This document shows positions 17,328 through 26,741 of a stretch of 53,178 nt of DNA, piece after piece. The stretch comes from Kiritimatiellia bacterium (lineage in GTDB: Bacteria; Verrucomicrobiota; Kiritimatiellia; UBA8416; JADHWI01), in contig JASLPY010000033.1 of NCBI GenBank assembly GCA_030744755.1, forward strand, positions 1 through 53,178, in the 5' to 3' direction. Made by a program: the position numbers and the translations under genes. Under the pieces are notes generated by a model. That model was not told where the DNA came from. It saw nothing but the letters and a program-made list of their open reading frames with translations, and made no database searches. Position 1 is the stretch's first letter. The number at the start of each line of letters is the position of its first letter.

Positions 17328-18826
17328 AATGCGACTTCTCCCTGCGCGGGTTCCTGTACGCCGGGATATTCGGCGATGGCATCTTGATGTTGTGGATGGT
17401 TTTCATTCACGAGTTCTCCGGTATCATCCCGTGTTGAAAAGGCCTGAACGCATCCCATCAAGATGCAAAGTGTTAAGAAGTTATCTCCGGTTCCATTGAC
17501 AATCAGCTGCCCGGAAACGCCGATGAAGAGAACCATGAATCCGACACAAAGAGCTCCGAACGATCCTGTCGCACGGCATGTCTGTTTAAACAGGATGACC
17601 ACGGACGCTAGCCATCCAATCGCGAAGATCAAGGACGCAGGTATGCCCCAGAAGTACATCTGATTGAGCACAAGGTTGTGAAACTGACCGGCGACCATGA
17701 TGCCGCGCTGAATCGCATCGTGGTATCCCAACGCCGACGTGATATCTGCCAAGTCCATGGCGCTGATCCTGTAGCCATATCCGACCCAGGGTTTTTCTCT
17801 TACTTTTTCCCATCCCGTGCTCCATACCGCTTTGCGCCACGGAGAGGTCCGACCCAGTTCACCAAGGTTTGCATCAGAGAAAGTTGTGGGATCTCTCCTC
17901 AAGACTGACAGCACGCGCTGGCCTCGTGGCGTGACATTGTAGTAACTGTCGCTATTAGCCAGGATGAAGCACACTACGATGAAGGCAATCACCCCGAACA
18001 GCATGCGAATACGCATCTTCGCTATCCAGAGGCAGGTGCCAATCATAACTGGTGCGTAGGCAATTCGACTACGTGTCCCGCTGATCACGGCATGCACTGT
18101 CAGGGCTGCACATAGCACGAGTATCTGAGGCGTGATGATTTGTCGACGCTGATCGCGGCGGACCTTTATGAGTACGCCAAAGATAAGACCATAGAAAAAC
18201 CAGCCATGTTCAAAGAAGCATTTCGCAATGCCATACATCCAGTCACCTTCATCTAGCAGTACGAAAAGAACTGTCAGCAGGAAGCCTATGGGGGCCATTA
18301 AGAGGCCGGTCTTTACAACGGATGCCCACGAGATCTCGGTGTCTCGCAGGCTGCGGGCACCCCAGTAAGCAGATATTCCCGCTAATGCGAAAACCGCTTC
18401 CCATGCCCCACCTGTATCGGAACCGGCACTTGCCATTCCGGGGGGGGCGATCAACAGCCATGCGATTGTGGCCACAGATCCGACCCCCACCGCAACGTCG
18501 ACTGTGCGGTTAGTTGGTGATGTTGCCTGTTTGCCCATCAGCATTCGGATGACTCCACCTCCCAACAGTATGAATGCAAGCGGAATCGCCAAAGGCATTG
18601 GCCGGGATGTTACAAAGGTAGGCATACTCACCGAAAGTGCCAATGTCGCAGTGATAAGCAGCAGGTGCAACCGATGGGTCATCACGAGCGTTGTTCCCAC
18701 TAGTCCGCCCGCAAGCAATACTGAATTCAGAAGATGCTCGGCCCCTATCAGCCCACGAAGAAGGCTTATCGCCGGTATCAGCACGACGCATAAAGCGATA
18801 ACAAAGTTGATTAATCTGACAGGCAT
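17324..18826 (-). CDS. O-antigen polymerase/ligase-like membrane protein
   Basis: A 500-residue integral membrane protein with about 12 hydrophobic segments. A central ISGTRSRIAYAP resembles the SGSRxG motif of the Wzy_C family. The large loop near residues 310-400 contains KAVWSTGWEKVREKPWVGYGY and QFHNLVLNQMYFWGIPASL; the latter matches the H-N-x-x-L-x-x-x-x-x-x-G pattern of O-antigen ligases and polymerases. The C-terminal tail (about 40 residues) is polar and acidic. It is coupled to the flippase gene by a four-base overlap, so I favour a Wzy polymerase role, but ligase activity cannot be excluded. It is the second of three such proteins in this locus. Confidence 0.85.
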   Translation of the reverse strand: MPVRLINFVIALCVVLIPAISLLRGLIGAEHLLNSVLLAGGLVGTTLVMTHRLHLLLITATLALSVSMPTFVTSRPMPLAIPLAFILLGGGVIRMLMGKQATSPTNRTVDVAVGVGSVATIAWLLIAPPGMASAGSDTGGAWEAVFALAGISAYWGARSLRDTEISWASVVKTGLLMAPIGFLLTVLFVLLDEGDWMYGIAKCFFEHGWFFYGLIFGVLIKVRRDQRRQIITPQILVLCAALTVHAVISGTRSRIAYAPVMIGTCLWIAKMRIRMLFGVIAFIVVCFILANSDSYYNVTPRGQRVLSVLRRDPTTFSDANLGELGRTSPWRKAVWSTGWEKVREKPWVGYGYRISAMDLADITSALGYHDAIQRGIMVAGQFHNLVLNQMYFWGIPASLIFAIGWLASVVILFKQTCRATGSFGALCVGFMVLFIGVSGQLIVNGTGDNFLTLCILMGCVQAFSTRDDTGELVNENHPQHQDAIAEYPGVQEPAQGEVAL

Positions 18827-18878
18827 ATTATGGGATTCCTTGATGCAGTCGCTCTTCTACCACGGACTTATCGCGCAC

Positions 18879-20810
18879 TCAGACTCCAGCAGTGCTCGAG
18901 AAATCGGCCAGTGCGTTGAGGTACGCGTTGGGTGATCCTATATCGAAGCGTTTGCCTTCAACCCGGACGCCGACGCACCCTTCTTCCTGGCGCAAACGGT
19001 CCAGGCAGGATGTCAACTGGAACTGACCGCGCTCACGTATGTTGAGATGGATGTGTTCCTCTATATAGGAAAAAATTTGTGGTGAAAGCACGTACTGACC
19101 GAAGACCGTAAGGAATGAATCGTCAGGCATTCCGTTCATGTGCAGGTGCTTCAACGCGTAGGTAAGCTCTGGTTTCTCGTAAAACGCCGTTACATCCAGG
19201 AGAGTATCCTGCTGTTTCCAGATACCCGTTACGCATCCGAACTGACGGACTTGCTCGCCAACGGTGTCTTTTACTCCCACGACATTCTGGCCGGTGCTTT
19301 CATACACGTCGAGAATCTGGCGTGCACAAGAGACATCTGTTCTGGATGCGTAGAGGTGATTCCCAAGCAGGAGAAGAAACGGCTCTTCGCCAACCCAGTC
19401 GCGCGCGCAGTAGACGGCGTGTCCCAATCCCTCCTGGACGTCCTGCGACAGAAACGTTATCCGGTTGCCGATATCTGTCAGGTATTTGCAGTATTCCTGG
19501 TTCTCACGAGACAGCGTGTTGAAGTTTTCTATTGGCGGAGGAGTGCAGAAGACCTCTTCGAAGAGTTCACGGTCCTGGCTCTGGACAACTATGCCTACCT
19601 CTTCGATGCCGGCGCTCAGGGCTTCTTCGACGATCGCCAGGATAACCGGTTTGGCGCGCCCCCGTGAGTCGATAACAGGGAATAGTTCCTTTTTGACAGC
19701 CTTTGTGGCCGGGAACAGATTTGTGTCGAATCCGGCGGCAGGGATGACGGCTTTTCGAACCCTGCTGGCCGACTTCAGAACCAGCGAAAGGCAGGACATG
19801 CCGAGATCTCTTTCCATGATCTCGATAACTTTCTGCTGGCTTTCCTCGTCTTTGGCTATGACCTGGGCTGTACCATCACCCTGAGACCCAACGCCCTTGC
19901 CTCCGTAGATGTAGGGCTGAATGGCGTCATGGCTCAAGGCCTTGTGCAGGACCGGGGCAGTAAGCTCAGAAGGACATGCCGGTTGCAGGTGTGAGTCAAA
20001 CTCGGCCTGGGCCTCGGTCATCAGCTCGCCGAGACGCTTGGCATCACCAACCTTTATGGCCTTGACCGCTTCGTTCACCAGCCTGGCATTAATTGGTCCA
20101 AGGTACTCCTGCACTCCGCTGTGCATTTCGTTTTCGGCGAACGGATAACAGTGGTTAAGGCTGCTGAGAATCTCTCTCGTGTCTTTGCTCGCATGAAGGT
20201 CGATGATGACGAAGTACATGTCATTCGGAACCGAGAGCTCCGCCACGTCAATCATGTCACCGTCAAATGTCATCATGATCGGACGGTTACCGTAGGCACA
20301 GCCCTGGTCCAGTCTGCCGCACCGCGATGGCGTCGTGATTTCTCCCAGGTAGGCGAGTTCCATCTCTCCTCGTATGGTCAACTTGAGATCGTAGATGCGG
20401 TTGAACGCGCGGGCGACGGCGACGCACACGGCGGCGCTTGATGACAGACCTTTCTTGACCGGCAGATCGGTCAGGTAGTTGTCGATTTCGAGACCCCGGA
20501 CCCGGTAGTTGGTCATAACCTGGTAGGCAACACCTGCAGCGTAACTGAAGAAACCGCCGGATTCTGCCGCTTCCAGCAGCGCAGCCCTCTCCATGGGGAT
20601 CTCGCACGAATGCGCATGTCCCTTGTCGTCGAGGGATGTCCTGAAGATGAACTTCGTGGGATGCGCTTTTACATCAATGTGGACGCCCTGATTGGTGCCC
20701 GTGATGATCGCGTAGCCCTTGCTGATGTCGGCATTTATTCGGCGGTAGCCGCCTGCCCAATCGCTGTGTTCACCGAAAAGGCAAACTCTGCCGGGTGCGG
20801 AAATCTTCAT
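18879..20810 (-). CDS. GHMP sugar kinase fused to GalU-like nucleotidyltransferase
   Basis: A 643-residue two-domain protein. Residues 1-345 are a GHMP kinase: motif 1 APGRVCLFGEHSDWAGG, motif 2 LPVKKGLSSSAAVCVA (near 116-131), and motif 3 YGGKGVGSQGDG (near 302-313). Residues 353-640 resemble UTP-glucose-1-phosphate uridylyltransferase, starting AVIPAAGFDTNLFPATKAVK and including ALKHLHM and VEGKRFDIGSPNAYL. Together they could turn a free sugar into sugar-1-phosphate and then a nucleotide sugar. The signature arginine of the nucleotidyltransferase (G-x-G-T-R) is replaced: the sequence reads G-F-D-T-N, so activity of this half is uncertain. It starts 3 bp after the stop of the broken nucleotide-sugar dehydrogenase, suggesting one pathway. 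The sugar is not identifiable. Confidence 0.88.
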   Translation of the reverse strand: MKISAPGRVCLFGEHSDWAGGYRRINADISKGYAIITGTNQGVHIDVKAHPTKFIFRTSLDDKGHAHSCEIPMERAALLEAAESGGFFSYAAGVAYQVMTNYRVRGLEIDNYLTDLPVKKGLSSSAAVCVAVARAFNRIYDLKLTIRGEMELAYLGEITTPSRCGRLDQGCAYGNRPIMMTFDGDMIDVAELSVPNDMYFVIIDLHASKDTREILSSLNHCYPFAENEMHSGVQEYLGPINARLVNEAVKAIKVGDAKRLGELMTEAQAEFDSHLQPACPSELTAPVLHKALSHDAIQPYIYGGKGVGSQGDGTAQVIAKDEESQQKVIEIMERDLGMSCLSLVLKSASRVRKAVIPAAGFDTNLFPATKAVKKELFPVIDSRGRAKPVILAIVEEALSAGIEEVGIVVQSQDRELFEEVFCTPPPIENFNTLSRENQEYCKYLTDIGNRITFLSQDVQEGLGHAVYCARDWVGEEPFLLLLGNHLYASRTDVSCARQILDVYESTGQNVVGVKDTVGEQVRQFGCVTGIWKQQDTLLDVTAFYEKPELTYALKHLHMNGMPDDSFLTVFGQYVLSPQIFSYIEEHIHLNIRERGQFQLTSCLDRLRQEEGCVGVRVEGKRFDIGSPNAYLNALADFSSTAGV

Positions 20811-20813
20811 TCT

Positions 20814-21774
20814 CTATCTTCCTTTGCGTTTCTTTCGGACGCTCTCCTTGATGCGCTGGATATGGCCTCTTCCCATTCCCTTTACCTCGCATCCCAATTC
20901 GAAGTAGCGGCGTATCTTCTCATCATCCAGAACGCAGAAACAATCAACAATTGCACAGGGACGTCCGACGGCTTTCACTACCTTGTCGGGATCCAGGTCC
21001 AGGTAAGGCTCGTGCCGCACTGCCAGTACTATGGCTTTTACGCCCTTCATTGCCTTCATCAGGTCCGGCTCCATCTCGAGATCCTTGAGCTCGGACTGCC
21101 TGTTGAAGAACGACGCTTTGCTGTGAGGCGCGAAGTCTCCGTCATGAACGGTTTGCTTGTTCTGGTTCTTGAACTCGAACCAATGTTTCACATAGGGATC
21201 ATGAACACGGGTTTCGGCGCCCATCTCCTTCAGCTTCCTCACTATCAGCTCGGATCCGCTGTAGCGGGTGTCACCGACGTCTTCCCGGTACGATGCCCCC
21301 ATAAGGAGCACGTCGGCGGCAGCTATCGGTACGCCCATGTTCCTCAAAGCGTCCCTGACGAGCTGGGCAGCGTGGAGGCCGCGGGTATCATTGATGTCAA
21401 TGGCCATGGGCGTGATCTTGAAGATATCGTCATCCCATCCCATGATGTGCTTGTAGGCCCAGACTCCCAGTCCGCCGTCTTTGGGTAGGCAGTAACCACC
21501 TATGCCGGGCCCGGGAAAAATCATGTTCGAGTGAGTCGGGCGTGTTTTGATAGCACCTATCACCTTCTTCAAGTCCACGCCGTTGCGTTCCGCAAACAGC
21601 GACCATGACTGCACCGACGAACCCGAGGCCCACGACCACGACGATCTCACGGCCTTCTTTTCGGTTCTTCTTTGCCAATCGCTTGAGACGCGAGAACTCG
21701 GCCTTGTATTCTTCCCGGGTTGGTATAGCAAACTCTTCACCCGCAGGACTGATGGAAATCTGCCTGTCTGTCAT
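20814..21774 (-). pseudogene. Nucleotide-sugar (UDP-glucose/UDP-ManNAc-type) dehydrogenase, internally deleted and frameshifted
   Basis: Two frames belong to one gene. The first begins at ATG 21774 (MTDRQISISP) and ends its recognisable part with the NAD-binding VVVVGLGFVGAVMVAV. It then shifts to a second frame at about 21605-21616, continuing SLFAERNGVDLKKVIGA and the catalytic PGPGIGGYCLPKDGG. The C-terminal UDP-binding domain (residues to VKGMGRGHIQ) is intact. Roughly 200 residues between the Rossmann glycine loop and the catalytic cysteine region of a normal enzyme are missing, and the joint changes frame. The joint lies at ATGGTCGCTGTT, which encodes family-like residues in both frames, as expected for deletion between short direct repeats or for an assembly collapse. 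If real, the gene is inactive. Confidence 0.8.
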
Positions 21775-21830
21775 CTTGCCGCATACCTCCTTACCTTCGC
21801 CGGATCCCGATGTAGCAGCATTTCCGGGAT

Positions 21831-22490
21831 TCAGCTTGAGACTTGTTCGAACCTTATCTCGTTATCCGTGACCCACACCGCGTACGCGGGCAGTTCCGTC
21901 CACGCCCCGGTGTTTATGTAGCGTACTCCTTTAACCACCGTATCTTCCGCAAAATGCGAGTGCCCGCAGGTAATCGCAGGGTACCCCTTTCTCAGGGCAA
22001 ACATGACCGCATTGTGCAGAACATGCAGCCTGATGATGTCGTACAACCGCGGCCAGGTTTTGCCATACGTAGCCACGTGCATGGGCTTGCAGCCAAGCTT
22101 CAGGCGTATACGGTACAACCACCTCAGCATGGCCGTAATCGGACGGCCATATGAAAGCATATTGTCAAAGCCATCCCCGTGCGAGATAAATAGCCTTCCT
22201 TCAACAGGGATGTTCTCGGCGAATTCGATATCCCCCGTGGGGCATTCAATGCGGCACATTTTGTCGTGGTTTCCGGGAAGCCAGAACACGCGCCTGCGCG
22301 AGCATTCATCCCTCAGCAATGTCATGACTTCCTCGTCTTCTGGAGAAAGTTCTTTCGTCCAGCGGTCAATCACGTCTCCGTTAAGAACGAGATCGGGACC
22401 ATCAGGAAGCTCGCGAAGGAACTTCAGGAGCTTGTCACGGAGACAGTAGCTGGACCCCAAGTGCAAGTCGCTGATAACTACCAGGTCCAC
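21831..22490 (-). CDS. Metallophosphoesterase (LpxH-like, UDP-2,3-diacylglucosamine hydrolase-related)
   Basis: A calcineurin-like phosphoesterase of about 219 residues. Metal-binding motifs are in order: VVISDLHLGS (DxH), LVLNGDVIDRW (GDxxD), FWLPGNHDK (GNHD), LFISHGDGFD and ITCGHSHFAED (GHxH). The arrangement and the Tyr/Lys-rich helical cap between them resemble LpxH and related membrane-lipid phosphoesterases. I choose the GTG at 22490, which has GGAGG just upstream and avoids overlap; a further upstream GTG at 22553 would overlap the preceding gene by 47 bp. It may act in lipid A or lipid-linked sugar metabolism; exact substrate unknown. Confidence 0.82.
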   Translation of the reverse strand: MDLVVISDLHLGSSYCLRDKLLKFLRELPDGPDLVLNGDVIDRWTKELSPEDEEVMTLLRDECSRRRVFWLPGNHDKMCRIECPTGDIEFAENIPVEGRLFISHGDGFDNMLSYGRPITAMLRWLYRIRLKLGCKPMHVATYGKTWPRLYDIIRLHVLHNAVMFALRKGYPAITCGHSHFAEDTVVKGVRYINTGAWTELPAYAVWVTDNEIRFEQVSS

Positions 22491-22506
22491 CTGTCCTCCC
22501 GGGGTG

Positions 22507-23961
22507 TCACGCCCGCCGCCTTGTGCGCTGCCTGTGTTCTGCCTCGAAAGCACTCACGAGAGAAAGGGAAATCATGGCCGCGAACAGCCATGTTGTCGCA
22601 GGCATCTGGAGATTAAAGTCGCCGAGCGAGTGAACCCCCATCCAGGCCAGGGCAAGAATCCCACTGAGGATGAGCGGGTGTCTGTTGTTTGTCCGGGGGC
22701 GGTGCTGTCGTCTTTGCCACCAGAGACATTCCGCCTTGAGCCCTCTGCGTAGGTTCCAGAACACGGATCCGACGGGCAGGAGAAACAGCAGCAGTCCGAC
22801 AACTCCGTATTCTTCCAGTAGTTGGACCCAATCACTGTGGACTTCATAGGAATGGCTGTAGTTGTCCAACGACGATGGCCACACGCCTTCCTCACGATCA
22901 CCGTCTGTTGCTGCAGCGTGCCTGGGCCACAGGTGCTGATGCATTCCGGGTCCAATGCCGATAACGCGGCTCTCTTTCCATGCCCTCAGTGCCCCGGAGA
23001 TCATTCTCCAGCGGCTTTTCGTTTTGATTTTCGCAGTGACTGTCGCGAGCATTTCGCGCGGCGTGCTGTTTTGCGCCTCTTCCCACGCGAAATACTTTTT
23101 GAATCTCGTCATGTACCCGCTTTGCGTATTGAAGACGATGAGCATGACGATGGCCAGGGCGGCAGTTGCCGATACCCGGTTCCAGATTCGAGCTTCAAGT
23201 TGCCACTGGCCGAAACCCCACACCAGCGCGGCAATCAATACCACACCAAGTGTGATCCCGGCGCCCCTCGACTTGCTTAGGCATATCCCGATCAAAGCGA
23301 CTGCACACAACACCCCGCCCATCAGTTTCCTTCCGCTGCCACAGTTTCGTGAGAGCAACTGTGACATGCCAATACACAAAGCCAATCCCATGATTCCGGC
23401 ATAATGGTCGGGGCAGAAGTACGATCCGGAAGCCCGGCCTTCGTTGAAGTAATCAGCATAACCTTCCCTCCACAATACCTGTTCACTGCCGGTGAAATAG
23501 TGATTCGCTATGCCATAGACACCCAACAGGAGCAGGTCGGCTATTATAAGGAAATGGAGGTACTCACGCTGGCGCTCTGTCAGTCCGTGGAACACGTAGA
23601 TCCCCAGTAGAACAGGAGTGAGGAAGAGAAGAAAGCTCCTTTCGGCATCCATAAAGACTTCCGCGGTGACAAAACGGGCCAGGGCATAGATGAGAAACGG
23701 CAAACAGGCAAAAAACAACCGGTTCTGCGGTCTTTTCGTTGCGCTGCGCCAACGTTCACCTGCGGAGAGATCCCTGTTATTCTGCGTGCCGGTGTAGATC
23801 AGCATGCGAATGGCCAGGCACAGCGTTGCCGCAAAGAGACAGATCGCCATGGGCCAGAACCACCAACGCTCCCACGAACCGAAGAGCCACGGCCCCAGTA
23901 GCACGGGTATACAAAAGAGAACAAATCCGCACCGTTTCAAGATTTCCCTGATGCCAGTCAT
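22507..23961 (-). CDS. O-antigen ligase family membrane protein (third copy)
   Basis: A 484-residue protein with about 11 hydrophobic segments. The Wzy_C pattern is clear: ICLSKSRGAGITLGV in the middle of the membrane region, a large periplasmic loop with VIGIGPGMHQHLWPRH, and HSDWVQLLEEYGVVGLLLFL, matching the ligase H-x-x-x-L-x-x-x-x-E-x-G motif. It ends with MGVHSLGDFNLQMPATTWLF, common to family members. It resembles the protein at 297-1682 (same HNDWLQYLSELG/HSDWVQLLEEYG region) more than the polymerase-like one at 17324-18826. The start is the ATG at 23961, one codon after an in-frame TTG. Confidence 0.86.
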   Translation of the reverse strand: MTGIREILKRCGFVLFCIPVLLGPWLFGSWERWWFWPMAICLFAATLCLAIRMLIYTGTQNNRDLSAGERWRSATKRPQNRLFFACLPFLIYALARFVTAEVFMDAERSFLLFLTPVLLGIYVFHGLTERQREYLHFLIIADLLLLGVYGIANHYFTGSEQVLWREGYADYFNEGRASGSYFCPDHYAGIMGLALCIGMSQLLSRNCGSGRKLMGGVLCAVALIGICLSKSRGAGITLGVVLIAALVWGFGQWQLEARIWNRVSATAALAIVMLIVFNTQSGYMTRFKKYFAWEEAQNSTPREMLATVTAKIKTKSRWRMISGALRAWKESRVIGIGPGMHQHLWPRHAAATDGDREEGVWPSSLDNYSHSYEVHSDWVQLLEEYGVVGLLLFLLPVGSVFWNLRRGLKAECLWWQRRQHRPRTNNRHPLILSGILALAWMGVHSLGDFNLQMPATTWLFAAMISLSLVSAFEAEHRQRTRRRA

Positions 23962-24407
23962 CAATTATGTCCCATTAGACTTGTCATGGACACACTCCGT
24001 GCCCGTGGATTATGCATCGGCAACCCACAAAAGGCCCTTCTTTCCCCTCATCTGGAAGGCTTGAGATTAGCACAGGTGGGGCAGCCTATCAACTGGGGCT
24101 TTCCTTGGAATATCCCCAGTTTCTTGCAGCATCCTCAGATGAGATTTCTCGACTTCGCTCCGCTTCGCTCGAAATGACAAAGTTCTTAAGGTTCTCTGTC
24201 ATGCCGAGCGTAGCCGAGGCATCTCGGGCGCCGTATCTTACTGTAGGGTCATTACACTTCGCTCACATGGCGCCCGGAAAGTGGGGATACTCCTGGGGCT
24301 TTCCCATTAATCTCCTGAAATCGAGACTTTCAGGACGTGGGAGGACTCGTTTCTCTGCTTTGGATCCGGCCGGCCTAGGCGTCCGAAGTCATTTGGTCAA
24401 CCGTCAC
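23962..24407. repeat. Noncoding spacer with several hairpins between the ligase-like gene and the helicase gene
   Basis: No gene is seen in this spacer. It holds a short hairpin AACTGGGG...CCCCAGTT (24091-24121), a long inverted repeat at 24138-24226 whose arms read GAGATTTCTCGACTTCGCTC and TGTCATGCCGAGCGTAGCCG, and a hairpin TCCTGAAA...TTTCAGGA (24313-24335). The imperfect direct repeat CTGGGGCTTTCC occurs near 24092 and 24293. The long repeat belongs to the same type as 37531-37613. Confidence 0.7.
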
Positions 24408-26741
24408 TCAGGGCACCATGCTGTCCAGCAAGGCCAGGGCGGCCCGCTTGTCCGGTATACGGCCGCGCACGGCCGAATCGAGGTCGGTCATTGCCGATGC
24501 GGGCACTGCCGACCCCACGCAGGACGGGCAGCCGTCTTCGCAGGCGCATTCCCTGACAACCACTGCGATGGTCTTGATGATATCGTCAAAACATTCCAGG
24601 CAGCGCCTGGCATATCCCATGCCTCCCGGGTACCTGTCGTGCATGAACATTGCATCGTGTTTGAGGTTCTTGGCATCCACAACCGTGCCGATGTCCTGGG
24701 TGTCGCACATTACGTACAGCGGAGCCACTTCCACCAACACGTTGGCTATTCCTATAAGGGCCTCACCGACGATCAAGTTTCTTTGCTGCATTTCTTCAAC
24801 CACGGTTTCCGGCGGCACGAACCAGAAGGCGACCGTTTCAAGTGATTGCGGCGGCAATTCGAGCTTCTCGAAACCGAGACTATCACGTGAACTGAATCTT
24901 ATCTTTTTGAACATGGGAATGGTAGTTGTCACCGTCACATCACCGAATCCAAGCAGTCCTCCCCGCCAGGGTTCTTCAACTTCCTTCTCGTCGATCCGTA
25001 TCTCGGATGCCTGGATCGACTGCGTGTAGTAGTCAAGCTCGCGGCGCTCTACGAAGGCGATCTTCTGACCTACGTCCAGACGGTTGACGAAGTAGGTCTC
25101 TGCACCGTGCAGGTAGACGGCATGATCGTGAACCTGCGAGAGTGCAGAAATCTCGTCCATTGTTCCTATGACACGCTCCTCCTGTGATTCGTCCTGGATC
25201 GTGTACACGGGACCGGAGATGTTCCTCAGGTTGACGTTGGCGGCCGGATACTCGGAGCTGGCCCAGTACCAGTCTTCGTCGATATGCCTGACGCTTTCGT
25301 CTTCCTCAAGCAGTTCAAGTACGGCCGAAGCGTAGGGCCCCATCAGCTCGGCATCCTCGTCGCTCAACGGTAACTCGTTTGTAGCACATTTCAAGTGACC
25401 CACAATAATGTGCGGGTTGTCTGGGTCGACGATCGCCTGCTCGGGAGACTGGCCAAACAGGTAACGGTTGTGAGTCATCAGATACTGGTCCATGGGCGCA
25501 TTCTGACCCACGAGAAAAACGGCAGATTCATCACGCCCCCGTCCTGCCCGCCCCGCCTGCTGCCAGAGGCTGGCGATGGTCCCCGGATAGCCAACCATGA
25601 TGCATGCATCCAGCGACCCGATATCTATACCAAGCTCAAGCGCATTGGTACTGGAGACACCAAGTATCTCGCCGGCAGAAAGTTTCCGCTCGATTTCTCT
25701 TCTTTCCTCGGGCAGGTATCCGCCGCGGTAAGCGTGAACCGAATCGGCGAGCTTTCGCGAAACGTGCTTCAACCGGTCACGGCAATCCTTGAAGATCAAC
25801 TCCGCCGCCAGGCGAGTCCGGACAAAAGCAATGGTCTGTATGCCTGCCTGCACAAGCGAAGACATAAGCTCAACCGCTTCCCTTCGGGAGCTGCGCCGGT
25901 CGCCACCCACGCGCCAATCTCCCGTTCGGCCGCTTGCGGCCCTTTCCAGGGGAGGAGGATTCCAGAGGACAAAACGCTTGGGCCCGCGCGGGGCACCGTC
26001 ATTATCCACCAGCTCCATCGACTTGCCTGTTATGCGCTCGGCATGCTGCCTGGGGTTATCAATCGTGGCCGACGAGCAGATGAACTGCGGCGATGCTCCG
26101 TAATGATTGCAGATGCGCGTCAAGCGGCGAAGCACGTTGGCCAGATGCGACCCGAAAACCCCGCGGTATGCGTGGACCTCATCGATGACGACATACTTAA
26201 GCTGTGTGAAGAACCTGTGCCAGCGTGAATGATTGGGCAGAATTCCCTGGTGAAGCATGTCGGGATTGGTGAGAATCACGTTGCCACCGTCGCGAAGCTT
26301 CTTTCGTAGTGACTGTGGTGTGTCGCCATCGTATGTTCCGCAGAGGAACTGGATGCCCAGATCCTCATTCTGCAATGCCGTGAGCCCGCGCAGCTGGTCC
26401 TGGGCAAGAGCCTTTGTCGGGTAGATAAACAGCATCGTTGCCAGCGGATCTTCCAGCAATGCCTCGACTACCGGTATCGTGTAACACAGGGTTTTGCCGC
26501 TGGCTGTGCCGGTTACAATGACGATACTTTTCCCGTCGCGGACCTTGTCTATGGCGGTTGCCTGGTGAGAATAGAGCTTCTTGATGCCCTGCCTTCCGAG
26601 GGCAATGGCGGTTGCCTTCCGAAGCCCCCCGGCCACCTCCTGGTAAACCGCAGGCCTCTCGGGCAGGTTTTCTATGTGCACGACCTGGTCGCTGAAAAAC
26701 GACTGTCTCTTGAGCTTGTCGAGAAAGGCTTGTGCTTCCAA
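24408..26741 (-). CDS. mrfA: DEAD/DEAH-box helicase with DUF1998 domain (MrfA/YprA-like)
   Basis: A superfamily 2 helicase of about 777 residues. Motif I is VTGTASGKT (near residue 80), motif II VIDEVHAYRG, motif III CSSATI, and motif VI QQAGRAGRGRDESA. The C-terminal DUF1998 zinc-binding domain has Cys in CLECFDD and CACEDGCPSCVG, the four-cysteine cluster typical of MrfA. In Bacillus subtilis MrfA works with the MrfB exonuclease to repair mitomycin C damage. Its partner gene lies at 28677 on the same strand, about 1.9 kb upstream rather than adjacent. I choose TTG at 26741, with AAAGGGA seven bases before it; TTG at 26777 is possible. Length matches the family. Confidence 0.9.
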   Translation of the reverse strand: MEAQAFLDKLKRQSFFSDQVVHIENLPERPAVYQEVAGGLRKATAIALGRQGIKKLYSHQATAIDKVRDGKSIVIVTGTASGKTLCYTIPVVEALLEDPLATMLFIYPTKALAQDQLRGLTALQNEDLGIQFLCGTYDGDTPQSLRKKLRDGGNVILTNPDMLHQGILPNHSRWHRFFTQLKYVVIDEVHAYRGVFGSHLANVLRRLTRICNHYGASPQFICSSATIDNPRQHAERITGKSMELVDNDGAPRGPKRFVLWNPPPLERAASGRTGDWRVGGDRRSSRREAVELMSSLVQAGIQTIAFVRTRLAAELIFKDCRDRLKHVSRKLADSVHAYRGGYLPEERREIERKLSAGEILGVSSTNALELGIDIGSLDACIMVGYPGTIASLWQQAGRAGRGRDESAVFLVGQNAPMDQYLMTHNRYLFGQSPEQAIVDPDNPHIIVGHLKCATNELPLSDEDAELMGPYASAVLELLEEDESVRHIDEDWYWASSEYPAANVNLRNISGPVYTIQDESQEERVIGTMDEISALSQVHDHAVYLHGAETYFVNRLDVGQKIAFVERRELDYYTQSIQASEIRIDEKEVEEPWRGGLLGFGDVTVTTTIPMFKKIRFSSRDSLGFEKLELPPQSLETVAFWFVPPETVVEEMQQRNLIVGEALIGIANVLVEVAPLYVMCDTQDIGTVVDAKNLKHDAMFMHDRYPGGMGYARRCLECFDDIIKTIAVVVRECACEDGCPSCVGSAVPASAMTDLDSAVRGRIPDKRAALALLDSMVP

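Noticed and set aside
21600..21620. Programmed ribosomal frameshift in the nucleotide-sugar dehydrogenase
   Set aside because: The break also removes about 200 residues of a conserved domain, so a frameshift alone cannot restore a normal protein; no slippery heptamer is seen.
25395..26228. 277-codon antisense open frame within the helicase gene
   Set aside because: The helicase motifs are on the other strand; this frame has no family features.
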